Positions 36,257 through 47,023 of a stretch of 64,000 nt of DNA are shown here, piece by piece (positions within the stretch are counted from its first letter, which is position 1; every line of letters starts with the position of its first letter). Source of the stretch: Purshia tridentata (taxonomy: Eukaryota > Streptophyta > Magnoliopsida > Rosales > Rosaceae); contig QANT01007503.1 in assembly GCA_003254885.1 (NCBI GenBank), positions 1 through 64,000 on the forward strand. The letters are read 5' to 3'. The notes under the pieces are model-generated. The model was given only the letters and a program-made list of their open reading frames with translations, was not told where the DNA came from and made no database searches. A program made the position numbers and the translations under genes.

Positions 36257-36721
36257 ATGGAGGTAATAATCATAATAATAACAATAATGTTATATTTATT
36301 ATATTTTTATATTATAATTTTATACTATCTTAGGTAATAATCTATATAACATTCATACATTAAACACTAAAAAAATAAAAATAAAAATTCTAAAAATAAA
36401 AAAATACTTTACTAGTACAATAATGACACATAAAATAATATAAAAAATATAATATAAAAGGGTTAAATACGTTTTTAGTCCTTGTGTTTTACTCTAAAAA
36501 CAAATTTGGTCCTCGTGGATGGAGGTAATAATCATAATAATAACAATAATGTTACACTTACTACATTTTTATATCATAATTTTATATTATCTTAGGTAAT
36601 AATCTACATAACATTCATACATTAAACACTAAAAAAATAAAAATAAAAATTCTAAAAATAAAAAAATATTTTACCAGTATAATAATGACACATAAAATAA
36701 TATAAAAAATATAATATAAAA
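36257..36721. repeat. Pair of about 200-bp AT-rich direct repeats with a 59-bp spacer
   Basis: ATGGAGGTAATAATCATAAT begins at 36257 and again at 36519. The copies (36257-36459 and 36519-36721) are about 95% identical. The spacer starts GGGTTAAATACGTTTTTAGT, a motif commonly found near the ends of plant repetitive elements. No coding capacity is seen, and the element class is not assigned. Confidence 0.8.
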
Positions 36722-37131
36722 ATATGTTAAGAATAATAATAGTGACCCATGATTCCATACTAGTTATAGATTCCTGGTTAACTTATCTACCCGAATCTAT
36801 ATAAAGAATCAAGAGATAAATCATTTTTTGGCCTGAAATTGAATGGTATATGATGATATATCTCTCATGATAGCTAAAAAAAACAAAATATACATGGGGC
36901 ATTGATGAGGACCAAAACCCAAATCAATCAATTAAGCGTATTTGTTGAAGCTTTACATGTTTTAAGTTTTAATTTTGATTTGTCAAAAATTGATTTTTTT
37001 TTTTTCATTTTTCTCTTCGGTCATATATCCCATTCTTGAATAGACTGGACAAAGAACATACCATCACAAAGCAGGGGAATACTTTGAAACTAGATTTCAA
37101 TTATCCAAAAATTCTCTCTATTAATTGTCCC
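36722..37131. other. 3' flank of the DUF2921 gene
   Basis: AT-rich sequence just downstream of the DUF2921 stop codon at 37132 (minus strand). It presumably holds its 3' UTR; nothing else was recognised. Confidence 0.5.
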
Positions 37132-40100
37132 TCACAATTCTTCATTGCTGATCACAGGGACTTTCTCGTATACAGAACTCTGTCTATACCTTTCGGGAAG
37201 AATGCAACGGCCACCAAATCTCTGCTGCATGAAAATAATGGCAGCAAACAGAAGACCACCAAAGACGATGATGATGTTCCATGCAGTGGAGTAAAAATTC
37301 ATTCTATGGTTTGCATAAATATAGGATATATCAAGGAACCATGTAGAATATGTGTGAGCTCTGTAAAGATCATATGCATGAGGCAGCAGAAAAAGCGCGG
37401 TGGTTCCAATGTAAAAGGCAGAGGCAAGTGCTTTTTCTCCTGAATTGAAGAATAAGTTGAACAATATCTGCGGGAAAAGAAAACCATCCAGGATGAAGCC
37501 AGCGTAAGACTGGAGATCCTCCCATAGAGAGGGCTGCCGGTACGCAAGATGGTGGAGAGTAGACACTCGGTAAAGCCTGTGGTGTGGTCTATCAAATCGC
37601 CTGTGTGACCACCTCAAGAGTAGACACTCGGTAAAGCCTGTGGTGTGGTCTTTCAAATTTCCTGAGGTGTGGTCTATCAAATCGCCTGTGTGACCACCTC
37701 TGATAAGTGTTCTTCTTCCCCTGGTGCATAAACCAAACCATCAGTGCACCAGCTATGTACAATGGTAAAGTCACGTAAAGAACCTTCCTCTCGGAGTCCC
37801 TCAAACTCTCCTGGTTTCCATCACCCTGTCTTGAGGACCAGGTCAGTTGGAGAAGACGTAGCTGCAAGAGGAGAGCTACCATCACTATCACCCTGACTAT
37901 TACTGCATTCACTTCAAGCCATCCACCAGTCCCAAGAAAAGTATTTTGCTGGCTGTAGCTTGGCACAAACAATGCTTCAAAGTTCAACAGCAGAGGAATC
38001 ATGTGTCCAAGAGTAAGAACAATAAGCATCACAATTGAGATGAAAGGGAGCACACCTGGGTGCTTCTTCACGTAAAAGAGCTGCAAGCCCACAAAGACAC
38101 ATGTTAAGGTGTTTGAAATCATAACCATAATGATCTCAGAGTCAATTCTCGAAATGGATGCTGCAGCTTGTCCAGTGTTAATTGAATTCGAGGAGAACTC
38201 AATATGTTCAAAATAAAGAGGGTCTGACTTCTCCCTTGTGCTTTCAATAGTTCCCTTGACATTTTGGTCATTCTTAGTATCCAATGGAGAAAACTGTACG
38301 CTAATTTTAATAGCACAGTCTAACATATCCTTCTTAGTCAAGTTTTGATTTTCCGATAGAATGTGCCTACATCCTATCATGCATAGATTACCATGATCCC
38401 TATCATATATTCCTTCCATAGATAATTCTGCTTTATATGGGAAAACATCATGCAAAAAATTGAAATCAGGCGGAGCTCTGAAGCTCAACTTATAGCTTAT
38501 GTTCATCGGACTGCTATGGCTTTTCTTTCGCTTAATTGATGATATTTGCTCCGAATTATCCCAAAAACGGCGTCCATAAATCTGATCATCCTCCACAAAT
38601 AATGGGGATGAATAACCAAGTGCAACTTGTCCTTTCCCGTTTCTCACTCTCATGCCAAATTTCATGTCCAATGAAAACTCATCAGGGTATCTCTTTCCAT
38701 TGCCTCTCCCAGTCTTCTTTTCAGCACAGGTTTTACTCAGGGTGTCATTCTCAAAATACTCATATTTGAAATCTAAGAGTTTCATTAACCATCCCGACAA
38801 ACTGTTACGAAACCCAATTTTACCAAAGTAACCTGAGTCATTTGCATCTTTGTTGCTAAAAATTTGCCCCACAATTGTAGACCTATTCTGTAAAGACAAC
38901 CTTGCTGGGAATCTCAAGCTGAATTTAGTTGAGCAATCTCCAACAAAAGCATTAGTCAAAGATTCCGTAGAATTCAAAATCCGGCATGCAACAGCACACA
39001 AACGATTCTCCTTCTCATCCCATTCCCCTTCAGCAATGAAGGTCGTTTTAGGTTCAAAGGGAAATCTGATGCCATCATAGCCAGGGTTGGAAAAACCAAA
39101 CACAATCTGCATTTTCCGACCATCTGTACACCGAGTCCCATGATAAACCAAGAAATTGGGCATGTATCCGACATCCCCACCAAGAGGATTGCAATTCACA
39201 CTCCCACAATCACTCCCATATTCCAATTCAAACCTGTCAACACGGTTACCAAGAAACCTACACATACCACGGCTCGAATTGTTCAAATTTTTCAGAGCTA
39301 AACTCTCTCCTCTATCATAACCACTCAAACAACCATTCTCCCTATCTTTCTCACCAAATGTGTATTCATAAATAGCTCTCTGAGATAAAGCCAACATCAA
39401 AACGGGTTCAAAAGAATTCGAATCATGCTTATTATTAGTCAAACTCTCTAAAGTCCCAGTTATTAAACTATCATAAATAGTTGAATTTTGCGGATAATTA
39501 AGCTTAAGAACAACACCAAAAGGACCAATATTACCTCCATAAACCCCCGACCCGCCTTGTCCAACCATACAAAGCTTCTTAGAAGATTCTGAATAAAACC
39601 CATCAAGCCTGAAGTTCAGTATGCTCTTGCGGACCGGAATTCTCGGCTTAAACAATCGCAAATTCCGGTGCGTAGAATTTCGGAAAATGGAGTAAATTAA
39701 AGTGTCTTGAAGATGTAAGTTTGCTCTGACTTTGTAAATGCCATCAGTGAGGGTTTTGCCTACATCACTGGGCTGAAATAAGAGAGCTTTCAGGTAATCG
39801 AAGCCGGAATGCAAGTGGTTTTGATTTAAAAGCCGATCGCCGCCGGTGAAGTAACCGGTCTCGAAGCCAATGTCTTGGATGGAGAAGTTGGTGACGAACC
39901 AATTGGAAGGGTCTGCGGCCGATTTGGGAACGACATCGTTGCAGTGTTGGGAGTATAAGGTTTCAAAATCTGAGGTTTGGGTTGTTGAGGTTGAGGCGGT
40001 GGTGGTGAAATTGATGCAGAAGAAGAGGAAGAAGAAGAAGAAGAAGAGCAGCGGAGTGAATATGAGTTTATGGGTTTCTGAAGGGCTCCTTGGGAGAATT

Positions 40101-40162
40101 GTAAGAGCCCTAACCCTAGATTTGGGCAATGGAGCCGAAAAAGATGATGAATTGGACTCCAT
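37132..40162 (-). CDS. DUF2921-family membrane protein (At4g21700-like), frame disturbed near the 3' end
   Basis: From the ATG at 40162 the frame runs 856 residues. It opens with a signal-anchor helix (residues 33-52, Phe-rich), followed by a long lumenal part with paired Cys motifs (SKKLCMVGQGGSGVYGG, ENRLCAVACRILNSTESLTN, HGNLCMIGCRHILS). Then come several membrane helices (from about residue 690). Near 37700 an imperfect tandem duplication shifts the frame, so the direct reading stops at 37592. The expected family C-terminus (SLWEDLQSYAGFILDGFLFPQILFN to VPVISNEEL) continues in another frame to 37132. Removing a 97-nt GT-AG stretch (37697-37601) rejoins the frames and gives 977 residues, about family length. 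So this is either a gene with a new small intron or a truncated allele. DUF2921 includes FLY1, a Golgi/endomembrane pectin-related protein; the function here is unknown. Confidence 0.85.
37556..37700 (-). repeat. Exonic tandem duplication in the DUF2921 gene
   Basis: The stretch GAGGTGGTCACACAGGCG ... GAGTGTCTACTCT (minus strand) occurs twice, at about 37700-37617 and 37615-37556. The upstream copy carries 24 extra bases, itself a near-repeat (GATTTGATAGACCACAC versus AATTTGAAAGACCACAC). The start-to-start distance is 85 bp, which is not a multiple of three. Confidence 0.92.
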
Positions 40163-41119
40163 CGCTGTGCAACGAAAGGAGAAGGTAGCAGCGAGAGAGT
40201 TTCAACTTTCAATTTATATCCTCCGCTACTTCTCATCTCTTATAATTTATTATTATTATTATTTTTTATTCTAGTTGAGTAACTTGAGTGTAAATTGTAA
40301 TGTTTAGGGGTTTTTTTCTTACAAAATCATATTAAAAATTAATAAATTAGTATAACACACAGAATTTAAACTTATGAAATCATATCTACATATTAATAAT
40401 TATTTTTACTGATTCTCACTATCAAACAATAATAATGTTGCCATTACTAAAAAAAAAGTATACATTAAACATTATGCACTGTTTAATTCTCTTTTTTAAA
40501 ACAAACTTGTTTATCATTTTAAAAAAATTAGTAGACATTTTTAACATTGCAAATATTAAGTAGATCGATTTTACTTTGAGGAGTGTAGATCAATTACATT
40601 TTTTTATCAAACAATTAAATTTGATTAATATGATTTTGCTTGAAATCATGGTTAATATTTACTATCAAATACTAATCATGATTAATATATAACCTAAAAA
40701 ATCATAATTAAGTATGCATAATAATACGGCGGAGAAGACGACCAAAGGGAGAGAGACTGAGAAAACATATTGGATTCTTCGTAACTTCTGACTCTTTATT
40801 GGTGTTTCTTGGCTACCAAGCAAATATTTTATACCCAAAGCATTCTTCAGAACTTATAAAAACTGTAAGGATCTAATACACCAAACTCCACTTGCTTTTA
40901 TTTCATAAATCTTGTTTGCAAGAGATAGTATAATACAGGTACAACACCACAAATCTTAATAAATCATATTTTCCACATACTAACAACTACAGATTCAGAA
41001 ACACCAGAGTGACATGACCAATCATTCACCAAACACACATTGACACTACATGGATTTATACACATGGCGGGAATGAATTTCTTGCTTGGTTACCTTTATA
41101 TTACAATTTCACACCACGT
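40163..41119. other. Region between the DUF2921 start and the PHO2 stop
   Basis: The first 100-200 bases are the DUF2921 leader and promoter; the last few hundred should be the PHO2 3' UTR. The centre (40300-40720) is very AT-rich with no recognised feature. A short (TTA)n run lies near 40245-40262. Confidence 0.5.
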
Positions 41120-44100
41120 TCATTTCTGTGGACCAATGAACTGGTTGCAATCAATTCCCTTATCACAAAATGCCTCCACCAATTTCGGAAAGAGCTTACC
41201 AAGCATAATTTTGAAACCAGTAGAGCTTCCCTTACAATGTTTATCTTCAGTTTTCTGAGAATCAATGGCACACCCTACTGGAGCCCCCTCCATATATGCC
41301 TTACAAGCCATTAGAATGTTTTGGGAACGCCGAGTGAAGTGTTCCGCCACAAGATCCTCAAAATTCTGCACCGACATTAAGTTAGAATGATTACTAGAAG
41401 TCAAAGTATATGATTCAATGATTTTTTGAAGTATATTAAGACATAATATGTTTAGTATTTAGTCTGAAAGAAAAATCTTAATGGAGGCATCTAAGTCCTT
41501 GGTGCATCATATGAAGCCTTTATGAGTATGTTCAGTTATAGAAACGAATAAAGAAAAACCTGCAGTATTAATTCATAAAAAAAATGAACAGGATAAAACT
41601 TGGATGGTCTTATTTTCTTGAAATTTTCTATGGGCAAATGGTAATACTATCCATGATATACGATGGCACTCATGTCAAAGACTACAGATTAACACTAAAG
41701 GTTCATTTAAAATATTTTAGAATAATGATCAAGAGAATCACCAGTATCTTTATTCAGTATGGCCTTAAGGAAATTATCATATGAGCCAACATTATGCACT
41801 TCCAAAACAATAAAATAGTGAAACTGATGAGATTCAAGGATTAAGAATTGTACCTTAGGTGGCTTGTGGAGTATGTATAGCATGGACTTGCAAGTCATAA
41901 GTAATGCATTTTCATTATAGCCTACTGAGTTCTTCTCTCCCTCAGTTCTTCCCACCTGCTGATCATATCCAGCTTCATTGAAATATGGCTTGTCGTTGAG
42001 CACAAGGGCTTGAAGGGAAAGTAGAACTTGAAGAATGGTGGAGCTCCCTGGATTCCAAACTTCACTGCCCGTACCCGTCCATGTATTAAGAAGACTGAGA
42101 CAGACCTTTCCAGACTCATACAAGTTAGGGTTGATACGGAGACCACCAGAATTGTAGTGCACCAACTGCATAGTATTTCAGGTCCACAATAATTACATAA
42201 GGTTTGCATATGTAAATTAGCACTCCCTATAACAACCACAAATGTAAGAAATAACAGCACAACTATATGTAAAAACTTACAGGCGGCTCATAAGGATACT
42301 CTGGTGAAAGATAAATGTCAAAGAAGAAAAGCCCATCGTGATATGGAGTTCCAGGTGCACCAACAATGGCTGCCCGCAGAAGATCCATCCTCTCCTCAAA
42401 GGCACGGACATAGATATTTTCTGAGGGTTAAAAGTACTTTGCATAAGAATGGCCCCTCAGTTATAGCCATGCATTTTGTTTTTTTCAATCAAATAATAAC
42501 TGGTCTACAAATTTACTTCTTCCTAATCAATTCTTGCTCTCTGTTACCAAGTCATGCTAGAATGCTCTTTTCAATCACATTTTCCCTTCTTTTCTAAATA
42601 AATATAAGTCGCTCTAATTGCAATTCATGAAATGATTGACCAGAAAACCCACTGATGCAATTTGTTCGAGGAAATTAATCCTTTATACAATCGAAAGTTG
42701 GTTAATAAAATGCTAAATTTATTAATGACAACCATTACAAATTAAACTCAGATAAGATGAAGTGCTAACCGGGAAGATCTTTCTCTAAGATGCTCCACTC
42801 TTGCTGAACTTTCTTCATCCAACCTCTTTTCAACTATGAGTAAACAAAAAGGAAAAGAATTACAAGGAAGGACCATCCTCACTGTATGAATATATAAACT
42901 GGTATGTTTATAGGAAGATTGCATCAAGTTTCTAACCTGAGATAATGCTAACTCCTTGCCGGCACCATGAAAATGGTGATCTGCGCAATAAGTAACCATG
43001 TCAAACTGCTTAAACTGATCTGCACTCTCATTGACTTTTAAATGTGGAAGATCTCTATTCCCCATAATTATTTTGCTTTCCTGATTCAAACTTTTCTTGC
43101 CAAATATTTCCGACTCAGCTGTAGAATGTGGCTCAGTGCAGAGGTCACAAACTTCTACTATTCCTTTCTCATAGGACATCTCAGATTCATTTCCAACTTC
43201 AGAAATATGGATTGATGGTGAAGGAACTGAAAGTGATGTGGAACCATGGGATCCAAAGAGACTGACAGCCATTCTTGTGATATATCCAATGGCATCCTGA
43301 GGAAGAAAATAGGAGCTAGACTCCCCTGTGTACTTTTTGCAACTTTTACTAGCATCATCCATATTCAAGGAATCCTGAACATAAAATGTTATTCAGCTTG
43401 TTGTGAGGAAAATGCAGACAATACAGGCTTTCTCCATGGATTTTCAGAGTTTTAGGGAAACAATATTGTTAAGATTTTTTATTAATTATATTTACCATGG
43501 TTTCTAAAAGCTTAAACTATTAGGCTGTAGACCAATTATTCTCTGTATTTTAATTTCTAACATATCCCCTCGTGTGTGGGCCTCTGTTCACCATTAGAGA
43601 ACCCAACATGTTGAATTCAACATAAATTGGGAGGTCCACTTGCAGGGATTTGAACTCAGGATTGTTTGCTCTAATAACCCATGTTAAGTTTTTGTTGGTT
43701 TACCATTCTTCCAAGAAACTTAAGCTGTTAAACATTGGAAAGAACACACAGTACATTCCTAAGAAATAGGGGTTAAAGTCGACTTTATAAAATCCAGACA
43801 TAGCCATTTGTTTCTTTTTCCTACACAATCATTGGATGTAATATGCATTTATTTGCTAGTTTACCCTAATTTCCAAGCACTCCCTAAATTGTCTACACAA
43901 ATATAATACCTGTAGAAAAACATTACACTTCTCTATTTGAGGAAAATTTCTAAATCTCACTTCCTTCTAAGTGATAATCTGTGTTCTTGCTAAATGTCAA
44001 ATTGCCCCATTGACTTCACTTATGTTTCATCAAGTTACTAACTAATTCCAAGGTTTCAAAATACATTCACATCTAATGAAGTGAAAACCTAATAAATGTC

Positions 44101-45859
44101 GCAATAAACAGTTTACTACTGTTTCATACATGCATTAGAGAGAGAGAGAGAGATGGCTCTACCTTAGAAGGTTGTTTTTCATGTTTACTTATCTCTCGAT
44201 TCAAGTCCTCAATGTCATCTTCCACAGGGATTGCAGCTGAACTTTCATGTTTATCAAACCGGAAAATTTCATAAGGGGCCACCTGTAAAAATGACCAACA
44301 AAAAATTTAAAAAGGAATATCAAAATCTAATGGGAAAACAATTCCAGCAAGAAATCATTTAGCACACAGAATGGTGAATATAAGGATGGCTAATTTTATA
44401 CCTGGCTTGTAATACCAGTAGCCCATCTCACTTCCACAGAACCATCTCTGAAGCCCATAACATTGCCAATATGAGATAGGTAACATTTATCAGTGTACTC
44501 ATCTTGATCCCCACCACAGTTGTCTTTCTGAGCAGCCTCCTCGCTCATGGAAATCTTTGTGTTCAGATAGTTTTTATCAGCTTGTTCATCAAACTGATTC
44601 TGGACCAACCTGAACACATAATCTCCAAAACAGTATGAGTAATCTGGGTGCTCAACCAGTTCATAAGCGCTTACAATTTCCTCCATCTGCTCTCCCTCTG
44701 AATTATTTGCTTCAGGTAAAGTGATTGTTTTCCATTGCACCCTTACTGTTCGTTCCTTAGCATCCACACCCTGCACAACACCCCATCTTTGGCTACTAGA
44801 CATGTGTGGATCATCACAAGTGCTCTTTTCCAGGACAAACTGTTCAGGCAAAAATTCATGATCATTTACAGCACCTACTGGAACTAATGTCTGTGAATCT
44901 AATTCTAAAGAGTGGCTACCATCTTGCCACACAACATCAACTTTGGTCTTTGTTTTTATGATAACAAAGATCTCCTCAAATTTTGAATTAGGGTTTCTTC
45001 TCCTAAATCCACTTTCTGATTTCTTGTGCTTCTCAATGAGCTCACAAGTAGATGCATTAGGAAAATCCTGCACCATTCCAGATTTGCAGTCAGAAACCGG
45101 AAGCATACACCAGTCACCAAGCTGCCAGTTTGCATGAGAGAAGCATGACAGCAAAGTCAACTTTGTTGAATCCAGCACACATGGAGGAGCAGGCAAATTC
45201 AAATCGCAACCTGTGAGAACAGAGGCAAGCCAGTCAACATACACCAAACCTCCCTCCACAGAACAAACAGTTCCTTCGTCTTGATTTTCCCTCCAGTTAC
45301 CACATAACCATCTGGTTGATTTGGAAACAGTTGAGAGCCTAACCTGTACTCTCTGTCCTGGATAATATGGGTATTGTGGATCTTCAAGTATATTTGGAGA
45401 AGTGGGTATGAGCTTCTCTTGATCCACAGCAGTGACTGCACACTCCGTCCCATCATCAAAGACAACAGTGACAGAGTCAACAACTCTATCCACCCTTCCA
45501 AGCCATGGCCCACAAACAACATAATCCCCCACTGAAATGGAGCGGATCTTTAATAGGTTCTTGGAGTTGACAGCTTTTATTATATTTCCATTAACACTCT
45601 CCAAATCAACAAACATATTGATGCCAACCACTCTGCCCATCTGTCCAGATGGATTTCTTGCAGAGCACACCATGTCCCCATGTAAAAATCCCCTCTCAAA
45701 TGAGAGAAAGTCGTCAATCTTCCCAATGGTAGCCTCCAGGCTAGACAATATGCTACTGGCACGCCCGCCAAACAAATATTCATTTTCCTCTTGATCCTCA
45801 TAACTACCAGTCTCGCTAAAACTCTCCCAACCAGAGTCACTAAGGAGCACATCCATCAT
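41120..45859 (-). CDS. PHO2: PHO2 (UBC24), ubiquitin-conjugating enzyme of phosphate homeostasis
   Basis: Seven coding exons (45859-44402, 44282-44163, 43374-42937, 42833-42770, 42420-42281, 42165-41854, 41365-41120) give 925 residues; Arabidopsis PHO2 has 907. The long N-terminal part holds SH3/tudor-like modules (GDMVCSARNPSGQMGRVV, ISVGDYVVCGPWLGRVD, WGVVQGVDAKERTVRVQW). The C-terminal UBC domain starts near residue 670 and has the active-site Cys at about 762 in YESGKVCLSLLNTWTG. PHO2 marks PHO1 and PHT1 phosphate transporters for degradation in the endomembrane system. Identification is confirmed by several miR399 sites in the 5' leader, the hallmark of PHO2 regulation: phosphate starvation induces miR399, which cleaves PHO2 mRNA. 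The 5' leader has an intron ending just before the ATG. Confidence 0.98.
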
Positions 45860-46504
45860 TCAGATGCCTATCATAATATAAATTAAAACTTAGTTCAATA
45901 TCTACAATATGATTAAAAGTATGTTATGTGTAGGTGTATGTATAAAACATGATACAATATAACAAAAAATTCAAAAATGAAATTGAATGAAAATAGTAAC
46001 AAGTCCATGGTGCAAGAATTCTCATAGTTGCAAAATGAGAATAAGCAAAATTATCAGTTCTCCAGAGAAACTCAGTGAATCTTCACTGAATTGCCAACAA
46101 AAGATCTTTTTCAAAATCACTATTGTCTAAGAAAGCACAGAAACCTGAACAGAATACATGTATGTTTGAGCAACAAAGGATTTGTTTAAGTATAATGATA
46201 AGTTAGAGATAGGAGGGACAAAAGAAGAAGATAAAATTATAGAGAAAAAGTCAGCTACACACCTTCTATTATGAAATGGATCAATTAGCACCTGTGCCAA
46301 TCTTAGTTTTATCTTGAAGTCCTTAGCACGTACTGCTACAGGGATCTGTAGTTTTTGTAGCCTCCAAAGGATGAAATAATGATTCTTACCACAACAATTG
46401 TCTGTGATAACCAGTAGAACAATATATTTTTCCAGTTGATATTTGATATGGATTGTTCCAGTATCTTCAAGAGGAAATTTTCACCACTAACACTGGAGAA
46501 CTAA

Positions 46505-46687
46505 TGCCAAAGGAGATTTGCCATACAGGGATAACAGGAGTCAACAAAAGACTCCAAATGCCAAAGGAGATTTGCCCTACAAGGATAATAGGAGTCAACA
46601 AAGGACCCCAAATGCCAAAGGAGATTTGCCCTACAGGGATAACAGGAGTCAACAGAGGACTCAAAATGCCAAAGAAGATTTGCCTGA
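46505..46687 (-). repeat. 54-bp tandem repeat carrying miR399 sites
   Basis: Units start at 46505, 46559, 46613 and 46667: three full copies and one decaying partial. Each begins on the plus strand with TGCCAAAGGAGATTTGCC (AAGAAG in the fourth) and continues CTACAGGGATAACAGGAGTC and CAACA-AGGACTC. The copies are about 90-95% identical over the first three. Confidence 0.95.
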
Positions 46688-47023
46688 TAGGTGGAGTGAA
46701 GTTTCGACTCGAAACTTCAAACGAGATTTCCCAACTGCAGAAGTATCAATGAATTAAAACTGCCAGATGAGATCTTTCGCAGAGGTAGAGGTGAAGCTTC
46801 CTAAAATAGAAGCAGAACGCCAAAGGAAACTTCAGTAATTTTTGCCAAAGGAGATTTGCCCAAAAAAGCTAAATTTTCACTTGCTGATATAATATATATA
46901 TAGATAAATAACCAAATGGTTGGATTCTCAAAGAACCCAATCACTTTTGCCAAAGGAGATTTGCCCCAAAATGAAGCCAAGTTTCTGACAGGGTTTATCT
47001 GATGCCAAAGGAGGTTAGCCTCA
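46505..47023 (-). promoter_or_regulatory. Array of miR399 target sites in the PHO2 5' UTR
   Basis: On the plus strand the core of miR399 (TGCCAAAGGAGATTTGCC) appears at 46505, 46559, 46613, 46843 and 46948. A one-mismatch copy is at 46667 and a more diverged one at 47003 (GGAGGTTAGCC). The PHO2 transcript therefore carries the complements: six good sites and one weak one. Further eroded copies lie around 46711, 46763 and 46818. Multiple miR399 sites in the PHO2 5' UTR are established for Arabidopsis and other plants; cleavage there lowers PHO2 under phosphate starvation. Confidence 0.95.

Noticed and set aside
46453-46757. Open frames of 65-99 codons on both strands with repeated peptide units
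   Set aside because: They arise because the 54-bp miR399-site repeat is a multiple of three and lacks stops. The region is the PHO2 5' UTR, and the peptides match no known family.
46505-46968. Exact miR399-like sequence on the plus strand, which might suggest MIR399 genes
   Set aside because: There is no pairing miRNA* arm near any copy, so no precursor hairpin. The orientation is that of target sites in PHO2 mRNA on the minus strand.
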